NCBI RefSeq assembly: GCF_023284065.1
Contig: NZ_JAKIKP010000006.1
Span: 62,001 to 126,000 of the forward strand
DNA from: Shewanella gaetbuli
GTDB taxonomy: Bacteria > Pseudomonadota > Gammaproteobacteria > Enterobacterales > Shewanellaceae
DNA: 64,000 nt
Direction of reading: 5' to 3'
In this document: positions 34,871 to 44,927 of the stretch, one piece after another
Layout of the letters: each line of letters opens with the position of its first letter
Numbering within the stretch: position 1 is the first letter of the stretch
Made by a program: the position numbers and the translations under genes
Notes under the pieces: model-generated
What the model was told of the DNA's origin: nothing
Seen by the model: only the letters and a program-made list of their open reading frames with translations
Databases searched by the model: none

Positions 34871-35116
34871 ATGACATTAGATGAATTTGCCCAGCTACAA
34901 GATCAGTTGAACGTTGACCTAGCAACGGTGCTAGTCAATTTCGAAACGGATTCACCAGACCCAAGCATTCGCATTCACTCCTCAAACCTGTTCTTTCGTG
35001 ATGATGGTACGGGGAATTTTGAAGCTGTGGCTGAAACAACGGTCGAGGCCATTGTGGACTCAGCACGTATTGTTCGAACCCAAACCAAGGCAATACCAAT
35101 CGTAACGACTAACTAA
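34871..35116 (+). CDS. Hypothetical phage protein, 81 aa
   Basis: ATG at 34871 (MTLDEFAQLQDQLNVDL) is chosen because AGGTG lies upstream and because an earlier start would extend the protein into the promoter-like stretch. The product is acidic, mixed alpha/beta, without membrane segments. No family recognised. It opens the last three-gene group of the prophage. Confidence 0.55.
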   Translation: MTLDEFAQLQDQLNVDLATVLVNFETDSPDPSIRIHSSNLFFRDDGTGNFEAVAETTVEAIVDSARIVRTQTKAIPIVTTN

Positions 35117-35132
35117 TTTCAAAGAGGTAACG

Positions 35133-35360
35133 ATGGACGAGATTACTTTACTTAAAGCCCGATTACTTGACGCACAAGATACCGCAAATGGTATGCGAAG
35201 TGCGATTGACCAAATAGCGCAGGCCGCAGGTTTTTCAGACGGTGATGTGATGGGGTTAATCCAGCACATCCAAAAACTAAAAGAGGTGTACGATGGGAAC
35301 GGTACTCGTAAAAATTCTAAAAACACTACTACTGAAATTAGTGACCGAGAAAGTAGTTAA
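35133..35360 (+). CDS. Hypothetical phage protein, 75 aa
   Basis: It has a strong ribosome site (GAGGT) and a helical, charged sequence (MDEITLLKARLLDAQDTANGM) with a heptad-like N-terminus. Its 3' end overlaps the next small gene by 68 nt in another frame. Unknown function. Confidence 0.55.
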   Translation: MDEITLLKARLLDAQDTANGMRSAIDQIAQAAGFSDGDVMGLIQHIQKLKEVYDGNGTRKNSKNTTTEISDRESS

Positions 35361-35457
35361 AGAAGTCATTCTTTCACTACTCGAAGCTTTCGTAAAAAGG
35401 ACGGATAATAAACTGGACGATAAAATTGTTCAGACTGTTCGAGAAGCTTTAGGTTAA
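35293..35457 (+). CDS. Small amphipathic phage protein, 54 aa
   Basis: ATG at 35293 follows AAGAGGTG at good spacing. The product (starts MGTVLVKILKTLLLKLV, ends with a RTDNKLDDKIVQTVREALG-type tail) is one long Leu/Val/Lys amphipathic helix plus a charged tail. Comparable small proteins are common at the ends of phage late operons, usually unassigned. Membrane activity (holin-like or lysis helper) is possible. It sits 23 nt before the late terminator. Confidence 0.6.
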   Translation: MGTVLVKILKTLLLKLVTEKVVKEVILSLLEAFVKRTDNKLDDKIVQTVREALG

Positions 35458-35480
35458 AAATAAACCCTAATAAAAAATAA

Positions 35481-35505
35481 AAGGACGCATTGAGCGTCCT
35501 TTTTC
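35481..35505 (+). terminator. Terminator closing the prophage late region
   Basis: AAGGACGC pairs with GCGTCCTT across ATTGA, followed by TTTTTC. It is a strong intrinsic terminator and the last clear phage element before the host sequence. Confidence 0.9.
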
Positions 35506-35670
35506 GTTGGTCAAGTTTTAATCTAAAAGTGATAATTTTCTTGGGTCCATCCTGTGACCGTTTTGAAACCCATTTTTTGCCCTTGGGGTCACTGTGGGGT
35601 CATTTTATTTAATAATGATGGATACTCATGGTCACGCTGTAAGCCCGATGCCTAGCGGTTCTGGTCACTT
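35506..35670. other. Candidate right prophage junction with phased GGTCAC motifs
   Basis: GTGACC (35554) and GGTCAC (35587, 35630, 35663), plus a GGGTCA (35597), lie between the last phage terminator and topA. The start-to-start steps are 33, 43 and 33 bp, close to 3, 4 and 3 helical turns, as expected for integrase or accessory-protein arm sites. No core duplication can be recognised because the left end lies outside the window. Confidence 0.45.
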
Positions 35671-35851
35671 ATGGATAATTAAGGAGAATATTGTTAAAGA
35701 ATGCATATTATTTTTTACATTTATTTATTTTGGTTAAAAAATCGCTCACTAACGCACATAAAAACTAGATTTACTTGAAAGTCTGGCCGCAACACTCTAT
35801 ATATGGAATCAATTTTGTTACTTTTTGAGACTATTTGGCGCAAATCAAACT

Positions 35852-38497
35852 ATGGGTAAATCGCTAGTTATTGTCGAATCGCCGGCCAAAGCCAAGACAA
35901 TTAATAAATATCTTGGTAAAGAATTTATCGTTAAGTCGAGTGTTGGTCACATCCGTGACCTCCCGACTTCCTCTACTTCTGACGGCACTGTGCCAGCAAA
36001 ACCTGCTGCCGAAGTCCGTAAGATGTCACCTGAAGCAAAAGCTAAATATAAGCAAGCTAGAGACAAACAAGCCTTAGTTTCCCGAATGGGGATTAACCCT
36101 GAAAAAGGTTGGGCCGCTAAATATGCCATTCTACCTGGCAAAGAAAAGGTCGTTAAAGAATTAAAAACACTCGCTGAATCTGCTGACCAAATCTATCTCG
36201 CAACCGATTTGGACCGTGAAGGAGAAGCTATCGCCTGGCATTTGCAGGAAATTATCGGTGGTGATGCTTCACGGTATCAACGAGTGGTATTTAATGAGAT
36301 TACTAAGTCAGCGATTCAAGACGCTTTCAGCAAACCTGCAACGCTAGATACCAATATGGTTAATGCGCAGCAAGCTCGTCGTTTCCTCGACCGAGTGGTT
36401 GGTTTTATGGTGTCGCCATTATTGTGGAAAAAAGTAGCTCGAGGACTGTCTGCGGGACGAGTTCAATCAGTTGCAACCCGATTAGTGGTTGAGCGTGAAG
36501 GCGAAATTAAAGCCTTTGTGCCTGAAGAGTTCTGGGATATTCATGCTGATTTAAATACCAGTAAAGCTGAAAAGCTCAAAATGCAGGTGATGAAATATCA
36601 ATCATCAGCATTTGAACCCATTAATGAAGCTCAAGCTCAGGTCGCTGTTGATGCGCTTCAGTCGGCAACGTTTACGGTGTCAAACCGTGAAGATAAAGCT
36701 ACATCGAGCAAACCTTCTGCGCCGTTTATCACTTCTACGCTCCAGCAGGCTGCGAGCACCCGTTTGGGCTTTGGCGTAAAGAAAACCATGATGATGGCTC
36801 AGCGTCTGTATGAAGCGGGTCATATTACTTATATGCGTACCGACTCGACTAACTTGAGTCAAGAAGCGTTAGACACCGTGCGTGACATGATTGGTAAAGA
36901 GTTTGGCGATAAGTATCTTCCAGCTGACCCTATCCGTTATGGTAGCAAGCAGGGTGCACAAGAAGCGCATGAAGCTATTCGACCATCAAATGTTGCTGTG
37001 CAATCAGCCACATTAACGGATATGGAGCGTGACGCTCAGCGTTTGTATGAATTAATTTGGCGTCAATTTGTGGCGTGTCAGATGACTCCTGCAAAATATG
37101 ATGCCACTCGTTTAACGGTTACCGCAGGTGAGTATGAGTTAAAAGCCAGTGGTCGCACCTTGCGTTTTGATGGTTGGACTCGTGTGCAACCACCAATGAG
37201 CAAGAAAAATGACGATGACAGCACTTTGCCTGTGGTACAAATTGGTGACAAGTTAACCTTAGCTGAGTTGACGCCTAAACAGCACTTCACCAAGCCACCT
37301 GCGCGATACAGTGAAGCGTCGTTGGTTAAAGAATTAGAGAAAAGAGGCATTGGTAGACCGTCTACTTATGCAACGATTATTTCAACCATTCAAGACCGTG
37401 GTTACGTTCGCGTTGATAATCGTCGATTCTTCGCTGAAAAAATGGGTGAAATTGTCAGTGAGCGTTTAGTTGAAAGCTTTAAAGAGTTAATGAGCTACGA
37501 CTTCACCGCGAGTATGGAGCAAACATTAGATGATGTTGCTCATGGCAAACTAGATTGGAAAAAAGTCCTTGATGGATTTTACGGTGACTTCACCAAACAG
37601 TTGTTATTAGCTGAACTTGCGCCAGATGAAGGCGGAATGCGCTCAAACGACCCAGTGTTAACCGATATTGAATGCCCAACGTGTCAACGTAAAATGGGTA
37701 TTAGAACCGGTACTACAGGGGTGTTCTTAGGGTGTAGTGGGTATGCATTGCCTCCAAAAGAGCGTTGTAAAACCACGGTAAACCTAACACCTGGTGATGA
37801 AGCTATTAGTGACACAGAAGACGGTGAAACAGACGCGCTGCGTGCTAAACACCGTTGTGGTAAATGTGGCACTGCAATGGATAGTTATTTGATTGACGAA
37901 TCTCGTAAATTACACGTATGTGGTAATAACCCTAGCTGTGATGGTTATGAGATTGAAAAAGGTCAATTTAAGATCAAAGGCTATGAAGGCCCAATCATTG
38001 AGTGCGATAAGTGCGGCAATGATATGGAACTTAAGAATGGCCGCTTTGGTAAATACTTTGGCTGTACTAACAGTGAATGTAAAAATACCCGCAAGTTACT
38101 TAAAAATGGCGAAGCGGCACCACCAAAAGAAGATCCTATCTTTTTACCAGATTTAAAATGTACTAAGTCAGACGCGCATTTTGTGTTGCGAGATGGCGCA
38201 GCAGGTATCTTCCTCGCGGCAAGTACATTCCCTAAGTCTCGTGAAACGCGGGCGCCACTGGTGGAAGAACTGGTTAAATACCGTGACTTGCTATGGGATA
38301 AATACGCATTTTTAGCTGACGCTCCCGTGGTCGATGATAACGGCAATAAAACGTCCGTTAAATTCAGCCGTAAAACCAAAGAGCAATATGTTGCTAGTGA
38401 GGTTGACGGTAAAGCGACGGGTTGGTCGGCTAAATTTATTGGTGGTAAGTGGGTAAGCGAGTCCACAAAAAGCACCAAGAAAAAAGCTAAAAAGTAG
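35852..38497 (+). CDS. topA: DNA topoisomerase I
   Basis: The type IA topoisomerase relaxes negative supercoils. The start [21 protein letters not shown] matches the conserved TopA N-terminus (E9), so ATG at 35852 is chosen over 35825. The Toprim acidic motif is [10 protein letters not shown]. The active-site tyrosine is Y327 in [10 protein letters not shown]. The C-terminus (from ~residue 605) carries three zinc-ribbon units (CPTC, CGKC, CDKC groups) and a basic tail. The 881-aa length is near the usual 865. It is the first host gene right of the prophage; its promoter region directly abuts the putative junction, so integration may influence topA expression. Confidence 0.97.
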   Translation: MGKSLVIVESPAKAKTINKYLGKEFIVKSSVGHIRDLPTSSTSDGTVPAKPAAEVRKMSPEAKAKYKQARDKQALVSRMGINPEKGWAAKYAILPGKEKVVKELKTLAESADQIYLATDLDREGEAIAWHLQEIIGGDASRYQRVVFNEITKSAIQDAFSKPATLDTNMVNAQQARRFLDRVVGFMVSPLLWKKVARGLSAGRVQSVATRLVVEREGEIKAFVPEEFWDIHADLNTSKAEKLKMQVMKYQSSAFEPINEAQAQVAVDALQSATFTVSNREDKATSSKPSAPFITSTLQQAASTRLGFGVKKTMMMAQRLYEAGHITYMRTDSTNLSQEALDTVRDMIGKEFGDKYLPADPIRYGSKQGAQEAHEAIRPSNVAVQSATLTDMERDAQRLYELIWRQFVACQMTPAKYDATRLTVTAGEYELKASGRTLRFDGWTRVQPPMSKKNDDDSTLPVVQIGDKLTLAELTPKQHFTKPPARYSEASLVKELEKRGIGRPSTYATIISTIQDRGYVRVDNRRFFAEKMGEIVSERLVESFKELMSYDFTASMEQTLDDVAHGKLDWKKVLDGFYGDFTKQLLLAELAPDEGGMRSNDPVLTDIECPTCQRKMGIRTGTTGVFLGCSGYALPPKERCKTTVNLTPGDEAISDTEDGETDALRAKHRCGKCGTAMDSYLIDESRKLHVCGNNPSCDGYEIEKGQFKIKGYEGPIIECDKCGNDMELKNGRFGKYFGCTNSECKNTRKLLKNGEAAPPKEDPIFLPDLKCTKSDAHFVLRDGAAGIFLAASTFPKSRETRAPLVEELVKYRDLLWDKYAFLADAPVVDDNGNKTSVKFSRKTKEQYVASEVDGKATGWSAKFIGGKWVSESTKSTKKKAKK

Positions 38498-38514
38498 TTA
38501 AAATGTATTAGCAC

Positions 38515-38545
38515 AAAAACGCCATCATTATTGATGGCGTTTTTT
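38515..38545 (+). terminator. Terminator after topA
   Basis: ACGCCATCA pairs with TGATGGCGT across TTAT, followed by TTTTT. The A-run before it allows reverse-direction function. Confidence 0.9.
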
Positions 38546-38658
38546 ATGTGTATTTGCATGAGTTGTGTATCAAATCTGCTCAACCAGTGGAGTCAATATA
38601 CCTTTTCAATGATTGAGTATGTTAATCTACTCGTTTAGTTTTTTATTGGGTAAAGAAA

Positions 38659-40053
38659 ATGATTGTCGGTTTTGATTATGGCAGTGCAAATTGTGCTGTT
38701 GGTGTATGGCTAGAAGGTGAGGTGGTTCAGCTCGCGTTAGGCAAAAACTCAAATTATTTACCGTCAACCTTATATGCTTATGATCGTGACCTCATCGCTC
38801 AAGCTGTTTATTTTGGTTTACCTCAATCACTTAAAGCCGATTATGCCAAACTCAGAAGTTCCCAGCTTGCTCGCGCAATTCAAGTACGCCATGAGTTAGA
38901 TTTAACGGCCACAGAACAAGCGGTTTTTGTGGGAGAAAAGGCCATAGAAGCCTACCTCGATATGCCCGAGGAAGGTTTTTATGTCCGTTCGCCAAAATCT
39001 TTTTTAGGCGCATCAGGACTGCGTGCTGAACAGGTTGCACTGTTTGAAGATATTGTCACCTTGATGATGCAGCATGTGAAAGTAATTGTGGATACACAAC
39101 TTCAACAAAAAGGCTTATCGCCCGCGACCCATGCAATGATCGGCCGTCCGGTAAACTTTCAAGGCATTGGTGGTGAGCAAAGTAACCAACAAGCGGAAGC
39201 TATTTTATCTGTTGCGGCTAAACGAGCCGGTTTTGATGAGGTGAAGTTCTTATTTGAGCCCATTGCGGCGGGAATGGATTTTGAGGCAACCTTAACTGAA
39301 AATGCCAACGTACTTGTTGTAGACGTGGGCGGCGGTACTACCGATTGCTCTTTAGTCAAAATGGGTCCGAGTTTACAAACCAAACAAGACCGCAGCCAAG
39401 ATTTTTACGGCCATACCGGGCAGCGTGTTGGCGGTAATGATTTAGATATTGCCCTGGCAATGCACGGCTTTATGCCAAGCTTCGGTAGTCAAAGTCATAT
39501 GCTTGATGGTAAACCTATGCCATCAAATATTTTTTGGAATGCCGTTGCGGTTAACGACATTAGTGCCCAACGTGATTTCTACCAATTGTCTACCAAAAAA
39601 CTCATTGATGCGCTGATCAAAGATGCTAAACAGCCTGAGTTGATTAAACGTTTACAAGTTCTCCATGCTAACCAAATGAGTTTTCAGGTAGTACGCCAAG
39701 CTGAATTAACCAAAATGGCGTTATCTGATGCACCATCACACAAGGCTGCTATTGATTTTATTGAAGCGGGTTTAACGATTGAAGTAACTGAACCGCAATT
39801 TGAACAAGCCATTGAATCTTCTTTAGATAAAGTGAGTCAGTTAATGCAACAAGCAATGACTAGCCCACAGGCGCAATCTGAACAAGTAACCACTCCAGAC
39901 ATTGTGTATATTACCGGTGGAACAGCCAGAAGCCCTGCAATATACAATCAAATTGCTAAAGTGTATCCTCAAGCCTCGGTGGTAGTTGGGGACCATTTTG
40001 GTTCAGTAACGGCAGGGTTAACACGGACTGCACAACAGGCATTTAAAGGGTAA
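38659..40053 (+). CDS. yegD: Hsp70-family chaperone, YegD-type
   Basis: 464 aa, with the actin-like ATPase fold: phosphate 1 loop GFDYGSANCAVGVW, phosphate 2 VVDVGGGTTDCSLV and adenosine motif YITGGTARSPA. The substrate-binding domain of DnaK is missing, as in E. coli YegD (~450 aa), so it may bind nucleotides and partners without classical refolding. A terminator precedes it, so it has its own promoter. It is followed 3 nt later by the creA-like lipoprotein, suggesting co-transcription. Confidence 0.9.
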   Translation: MIVGFDYGSANCAVGVWLEGEVVQLALGKNSNYLPSTLYAYDRDLIAQAVYFGLPQSLKADYAKLRSSQLARAIQVRHELDLTATEQAVFVGEKAIEAYLDMPEEGFYVRSPKSFLGASGLRAEQVALFEDIVTLMMQHVKVIVDTQLQQKGLSPATHAMIGRPVNFQGIGGEQSNQQAEAILSVAAKRAGFDEVKFLFEPIAAGMDFEATLTENANVLVVDVGGGTTDCSLVKMGPSLQTKQDRSQDFYGHTGQRVGGNDLDIALAMHGFMPSFGSQSHMLDGKPMPSNIFWNAVAVNDISAQRDFYQLSTKKLIDALIKDAKQPELIKRLQVLHANQMSFQVVRQAELTKMALSDAPSHKAAIDFIEAGLTIEVTEPQFEQAIESSLDKVSQLMQQAMTSPQAQSEQVTTPDIVYITGGTARSPAIYNQIAKVYPQASVVVGDHFGSVTAGLTRTAQQAFKG

Positions 40054-40056
40054 TTT

Positions 40057-40533
40057 ATGAAAATCAATAAACAATTAATTGCAGTGGCGATGCTTAGCAG
40101 CTTACTTGCAAGCTGTAGTGATGATGTGGGTAAGGTGAGTTTAGGGTTGTTTACCACTAAAGATGTCGTTATTGATGCTAAACACGACCCTAAAATACCT
40201 GGGGTAACTTGTCATATCAGTCGCATTAAAGCGGATTTAGACTTTGCCGATCCTTCCGATATGAGCATCAGCTGCCGTCAAACAGGGCCGATTACCGCTA
40301 ATGATCTTGCTGATATCGATACCAGTAAGGGGGGCGAAATTGTATTTAAAGAGTCTTTAAGCATTTTATTTAAAAGCTTAAAGGTTCGACGAATTCTGGA
40401 TAAAGAAAATCAAACTTTACTTTATTTGTCTTATTCCACCAAAGAAACTAATGGTAGTCATAAACATGCGCTTTCCACTGTGCCTTTGTATGGTACTGAA
40501 GCGTGGGATTCACTTAAGACGCTAGACAATTAA
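40057..40533 (+). CDS. creA: CreA family lipoprotein
   Basis: The signal sequence ends in LLASC, a lipobox, so the mature protein (from ~C20) is lipid-anchored. The body matches CreA: HDPKIPGVTCHISRIK, SISCRQTGPI, GGEIVFKESLSILFKSLKVRR and SKHALSTVP-like end; the two cysteines of the fold are kept. The CreA function is unknown; E. coli CreA is secreted rather than lipidated. 158 aa is normal. A terminator follows immediately. Confidence 0.85.
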   Translation: MKINKQLIAVAMLSSLLASCSDDVGKVSLGLFTTKDVVIDAKHDPKIPGVTCHISRIKADLDFADPSDMSISCRQTGPITANDLADIDTSKGGEIVFKESLSILFKSLKVRRILDKENQTLLYLSYSTKETNGSHKHALSTVPLYGTEAWDSLKTLDN

Positions 40534-40543
40534 TCAGTAAACT

Positions 40544-40572
40544 AAAAAACGGCTGAATATTCAGCCGTTTTT
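40544..40572 (+). terminator. Terminator after creA, probably shared with metC
   Basis: AACGGCTGAATATTCAGCCGTT is a perfect palindrome with A-run before and TTT after. It lies between convergent creA and metC, so it likely works both ways. Confidence 0.85.
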
Positions 40573-40592
40573 GTATTGTGTTTTTATGGGGG

Positions 40593-41777
40593 TTATTTTA
40601 CCGCGTTATATCGTTCGAACGCTTGCTCAAGATCAGCAATTAAGTCTTGAGTATCTTCTAAGCCAATATGTAACCTAATCAGCGGTTTAGATGAGTCCCA
40701 CTGGGTTGCTGTGCGGATTTTATCAATCCCAAACACCCCTAGAATTAAGCTTTCGTAACCGCCCCACGAGAATCCCATTTTAAAGTGCTGCATGTTTTCA
40801 ACAAAGGCGGTAACACTTTTTAAATTGCCTTGTTTTAATACAAACGAAAATAGTCCATTTGCGCTGGTAAAGTCACGTTTAAAAAACTCATGCCCCGGAC
40901 AGGTTTCAAATGCAGGATGGCGAACATGGTCTACTTCAGGGCGGTTTTTAAGCCAGTTGGCAATTTCTAAACCATTCTTATGATGCTGAGCCATTCTAAC
41001 CCCTAATGTACGTAATCCTCTTGCAGCAAGAAATACATCATCAGGTGAAGTGGTTTGGCCCATTAGGTAGCTGTTTTCTCTTAATGTTGGCCAGTGTGCT
41101 TCAGTTGCGGTGGCTGTGCCCATCATGACATCGGAATGGCCAACAATATATTTTGTTGCCGCTTGAATTGAAATATCGACACCCATCTCAAACGGACGAG
41201 AGTTAATAGGTGATGCCCAAGTATTATCTAGCATCACAATAATATTGTGCTCGTGGGCAATTTTGCTTAGGGTCGGTACGTCTTGTACTTCCATGGTGAT
41301 TGAACCGGGTGACTCTAAAAACAACACTTTAGTGTTGGGTTTTATAAGATCGCGTATCCCTTCACCAATCATTGGGTCGTAGTAAGTGGTTTCAATACCA
41401 AAACCAGCCAGCATTTTGTCGCATAAATCACGAGTCGGCTCGTAGGCGCTGTCCACCATTAATAAGTGGTCACCGCTTTTTAAAAACGACAACAATGCAC
41501 TACTTATGGCGCCCGCGCCTGATGGATACAAGGCCGTGCCAGCGCCGCCTTCTAATTCGGCTATGGCTTCTTGAAAAGAGAAGTGAGTTGGCGTACCACG
41601 TCTACCGTAAAATAATTCACCGTTAGTTTTATTTTTTATGGCAAAACGCATGTCATCCATGGTGTCAAATACCACAGTCGATGCGCGAAACACCGGCGGA
41701 TTAATAATGCCTTTGGTGTATTTTTTATCTCTACCAAGGCTAACTATTTGAGTTGATTGCTGACTATTTTTACTCAT
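40593..41777 (-). CDS. metC: Cystathionine beta-lyase
   Basis: This PLP enzyme cleaves cystathionine to homocysteine in methionine synthesis. The YGRRGTPTHFSFQ motif, the PLP lysine K209 in QAATKYIVGHSD and the C-terminal WGGYESL region identify a MetC-type member of the Cys/Met metabolism family. ATG at 41777 (MSKNSQQS) has a GGGA ribosome site; an upstream TTG is unlikely. 394 aa is normal. Monocistronic, facing the creA terminator. Confidence 0.9.
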   Translation of the reverse strand: MSKNSQQSTQIVSLGRDKKYTKGIINPPVFRASTVVFDTMDDMRFAIKNKTNGELFYGRRGTPTHFSFQEAIAELEGGAGTALYPSGAGAISSALLSFLKSGDHLLMVDSAYEPTRDLCDKMLAGFGIETTYYDPMIGEGIRDLIKPNTKVLFLESPGSITMEVQDVPTLSKIAHEHNIIVMLDNTWASPINSRPFEMGVDISIQAATKYIVGHSDVMMGTATATEAHWPTLRENSYLMGQTTSPDDVFLAARGLRTLGVRMAQHHKNGLEIANWLKNRPEVDHVRHPAFETCPGHEFFKRDFTSANGLFSFVLKQGNLKSVTAFVENMQHFKMGFSWGGYESLILGVFGIDKIRTATQWDSSKPLIRLHIGLEDTQDLIADLEQAFERYNAVK

Positions 41778-41835
41778 ATCCATTCCCAAAATTTGCTTTT
41801 AGCCATCCTAACATCTATACGGCCAAATGAAAGGG

Positions 41836-44022
41836 TTATTCTGTATCGGTTATTGGTAATGTTAAACATATTTCAACACCATTCACTTTCGTGTTGTTTA
41901 CTTCATCATTTATAACCACGTTATTTGCTTTGATTGTTCCCTTGTGAAAATCCGTTACTAGTCTAGCGATGTATAGTCCTAACCCTAAATGGGGTTTAGT
42001 AGTGGCACTTTGTGGCCTAATGGACACCATGGACTCAAAAATTTGTTCACTCATATCATCAGGTAAGCTGCTACCAATATTGGTCACTTTAAGCACCGCT
42101 TGTTTTTGATATTGAGTCAGGCTTACAGTAACCGGCGTCTCGGGCTGGCTAAATTCAATGGCATTATTAATTAACTTATCCATTAGCTGAGCAATGTATT
42201 CAGGCACACCGTTACAAAGCATGTCTTTGTCTTCAATATGTACTTTAAAGCTCTGTGTGGTATAGGTCATTTGATAACCTTGCATACAGCCGCTGATGAC
42301 TTTTCTTAATGGAAAACGCATTCGTTCCGCTTGTAATAAACTGGCTTCTAAACGCGTTGCCTCACTCAGGTTATTTAAAATGATATGCAGTCGATTGACT
42401 CCGTCTTGAGCTCGTTGGACATATTTTTGGCTATTGGGGTCGAGAGTTTGGCTATTTAAATGTTCTAACGAGCTACGCACTACCGCCACGGGAGTGCGTA
42501 ATTCATGGGATAACCGAGAAGACATGTTTTCTAAATAATGAGTATATTGGCTTAAGCGACTGACAATGTTTGCAAAACTTCTAGATAAATCGCCAATTTC
42601 ATCACGATTTTTTGAAGCCGTTATTTGTTGTCTGACTCTACCTTGGCTATCAATGGCAAGCTCAGCTTGGTCTCTTAAACGTCTTATGCGGCTTGAAATA
42701 CTTGAAGCAAAAATGAACAGCGCTAATGTGCCCATACTCATAATGGTCAGAATAACATTAAACAGTTTTTCCAGTGCTCGGTTACGTAAGCTACGAATGC
42801 CGTGAGTGGTTTCTTCGGCAATAACCACCCCCATGACTTTATCGTCAATCCAGATTGGACTGGCTGCAGCTAAAACGACAGCTTTATTATCTGGGGTTAA
42901 CCGCCATGTTGAACCTTGTTGACCATTAAGTGCTTTTTCTACGTGGCTACCACTCAACTCTGTTGAGTCTTGTAATGAGTCAATGAAGTCTTGAGGGGGG
43001 CGAGTGAGGATTTTGTAATACAAAGGCAGCAAGTAATTTTTATGAAATTGCGTCCATATATTGTCTGCTGGAGCATCGTCTATTTCAGCATTCCACGCTT
43101 TACTGGAGGTTCGAATATCGCCAGATTTAGCCAGTACTCGACCATGGTTATCTACCACCCAAATTCTAGAGCTATTATGTCCCATGCCTTTAATAATACT
43201 TTCAATTTCAGGGGAGGGAACTAAAACGGTGCCTAATGAGGCAATAGAGTCTGTAGCTGAAGTGCCTACAATATTCACTAACTGCCGTGCTGTAGCGTCA
43301 TTGACGTTATGAATTGCAAAACCAAGTTTACTGCCGACCATTTCTAATGGAATTCTAAATTCAATGTTATAGCCATTGGGGGTTTGTTGCAGTTGTCCTT
43401 GAATTCGATTTTCAGGTATCACCGGCATTGATTGGCTGGGATCATCTGGCAGTTTATAGGCACTTAACCAGCCACTTTGGGTATTCGATACGACATAACG
43501 AGTAAATTGATTATTGGGGGTGAGAGTGGCAATAACTAAATGATCATTTCTATCTACCCTTAAGCTATTTTTACCTCTAAACACAACCGCTGGGTCGTTT
43601 ACCTCAAAAAAGCCATACAGATAACCGCCATATTTTCCCACCATATGATTAAAGTTAAGCTTAACCTGTTGTTCATCACTTTGATAAATAACATGATCTT
43701 CACCGTAATGTAAAACTCGGTGGCGATATTGTTGCCAGTCTTGCAACTTGCCGTCTAGTTGAATCGGCCCTTGTAATGGATAGGCATATAAATCTCGCCC
43801 TTTTTTGACTTGAGTTAAAAAACTGGCTTGATTATCAAATAGTTTAGGCCGTTCATGCAATGCGGTCGCCAGTGCTTGAGTCGTGCCTTCTAGGGTTTTT
43901 TCTTGGCCGTAACGAAGGTATTTTTCCATTTCCCATACATATTCATATCCAAGCCAAGGTAGGCAGAGTAAGAATAACGACAAGAAAATAACTTTAGCTC
44001 TAAGGCCTAAAGGCAAATACAT
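41836..44022 (-). CDS. pdsS: Sortase-system sensor histidine kinase PdsS
   Basis: 728 aa, an integral-membrane kinase of the proteobacterial dedicated sortase system. An N-terminal membrane helix (~10-25) is followed by a long extracytoplasmic region (~30-410), a second membrane helix (~425-445), HAMP, then HisKA with LSHELRTPV (H506), the N box LINNAIEFS and the G box LGLGLYIARLV. The large periplasmic domain probably senses envelope state. Transcribed after pdsR with a 9-nt gap, so the two form one operon. It would phosphorylate PdsR to control the sortase genes across the divergent intergenic region. Confidence 0.9.
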   Translation of the reverse strand: MYLPLGLRAKVIFLSLFLLCLPWLGYEYVWEMEKYLRYGQEKTLEGTTQALATALHERPKLFDNQASFLTQVKKGRDLYAYPLQGPIQLDGKLQDWQQYRHRVLHYGEDHVIYQSDEQQVKLNFNHMVGKYGGYLYGFFEVNDPAVVFRGKNSLRVDRNDHLVIATLTPNNQFTRYVVSNTQSGWLSAYKLPDDPSQSMPVIPENRIQGQLQQTPNGYNIEFRIPLEMVGSKLGFAIHNVNDATARQLVNIVGTSATDSIASLGTVLVPSPEIESIIKGMGHNSSRIWVVDNHGRVLAKSGDIRTSSKAWNAEIDDAPADNIWTQFHKNYLLPLYYKILTRPPQDFIDSLQDSTELSGSHVEKALNGQQGSTWRLTPDNKAVVLAAASPIWIDDKVMGVVIAEETTHGIRSLRNRALEKLFNVILTIMSMGTLALFIFASSISSRIRRLRDQAELAIDSQGRVRQQITASKNRDEIGDLSRSFANIVSRLSQYTHYLENMSSRLSHELRTPVAVVRSSLEHLNSQTLDPNSQKYVQRAQDGVNRLHIILNNLSEATRLEASLLQAERMRFPLRKVISGCMQGYQMTYTTQSFKVHIEDKDMLCNGVPEYIAQLMDKLINNAIEFSQPETPVTVSLTQYQKQAVLKVTNIGSSLPDDMSEQIFESMVSIRPQSATTKPHLGLGLYIARLVTDFHKGTIKANNVVINDEVNNTKVNGVEICLTLPITDTE

Positions 44023-44031
44023 GTGACGTCC

Positions 44032-44721
44032 TTACATACTATCCCAACGATAACCCATGCCATATACGGTATCGATGCAGTTGAAGTCGGCGTCCATTGC
44101 GATAAACTTTTTGCGAATGCGTTTTACATGTGACGTAATCGTACTGTCATCCACATAGATTTTTGCTTCTTGCATTAAATCTTGCCGACTACGCACATGA
44201 CCGGGGTGTTTGGCCAGTGCATGCACCATCCAAAACTCGGTAACCGTAAGCTCAATAGGGGCTTGTTTCCACAGCACTTGCATTCTATTACCGTCGATAC
44301 TCAAATGATCACGGATCATAAGATTGTCATTTACACTACTTGAGCCTATTAGTTCAGAACGGCGAAACAAGGCGGCAATACGCGCCAGTAAGTGAGGAAA
44401 ACTCACATCTTTGGTTAAGTAATCGTCTGCACCTAAGCGAAGCCCGCACACGGTATCAAAATCACTATCGCGCGCGGTTAAAAAGATTATCGGTAAACTA
44501 CTCGACATGGCTCTTAAAGATTGGCATAGCGTAAAACCACCATCAATTTCATCTTCTAAACCGATGTCGATAACCGCTAAATCGGGAAGACGATCATTAA
44601 ATGCCAGCATTGCGGTGGGGCGATTAGAGTACGCTTGAACATGGTAACCTTGCTGTTGCAATACTTCTTTATAATTGTCACGAATAGCGGCTTCGTCTTC
44701 AACAATGGCAATGCGTTTCAT
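44032..44721 (-). CDS. pdsR: Sortase-system response regulator PdsR
   Basis: 229 aa, OmpR/PhoB type. The receiver domain has D52 (LAVIDIGL) as phospho-acceptor with the conserved acidic pair (VEDE). The C-terminal winged helix (~130-229) includes the recognition helix near DDSTITSHVKRIRKKF. Divergent from pdsO; the intergenic region contains three GCCATTT direct repeats spaced by 22 and 32 bp and a GAGTCA-G-TGACTC palindrome, good candidates for its operator. First gene of the pdsRS operon. Confidence 0.93.
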   Translation of the reverse strand: MKRIAIVEDEAAIRDNYKEVLQQQGYHVQAYSNRPTAMLAFNDRLPDLAVIDIGLEDEIDGGFTLCQSLRAMSSSLPIIFLTARDSDFDTVCGLRLGADDYLTKDVSFPHLLARIAALFRRSELIGSSSVNDNLMIRDHLSIDGNRMQVLWKQAPIELTVTEFWMVHALAKHPGHVRSRQDLMQEAKIYVDDSTITSHVKRIRKKFIAMDADFNCIDTVYGMGYRWDSM

Positions 44722-44796
44722 TAAATCCCCTGAGCTGTTTTACATTTACAAAGCAGACTATACAGTAATTTATCTTGCTTTAAAGCCTGTCAAAGC

Positions 44797-44897
44797 AATT
44801 GCCATTTTGTTGCCACAATTGACCCCTAAATTGCCATTTTTACACCCTTAAAAAGCCATTTCCTTGTTGTTTAATAACGTCATCGAGTCAGTGACTC
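44797..44897. promoter_or_regulatory. Candidate PdsR control region between pdsR and pdsO
   Basis: GCCATTT copies begin at 44801, 44833 and 44855 (steps 32 and 22 bp, about three and two helical turns), the first two preceded by AATT or AAATT. GAGTCAGTGACTC (44885-44897) is a perfect 13-bp palindrome 30 bp before pdsO. OmpR-type regulators often bind direct repeats. Binding by PdsR is inferred. Confidence 0.5.
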
Positions 44898-44927
44898 ATT
44901 ATTTTGAAACCTACAAGGAATGACATT

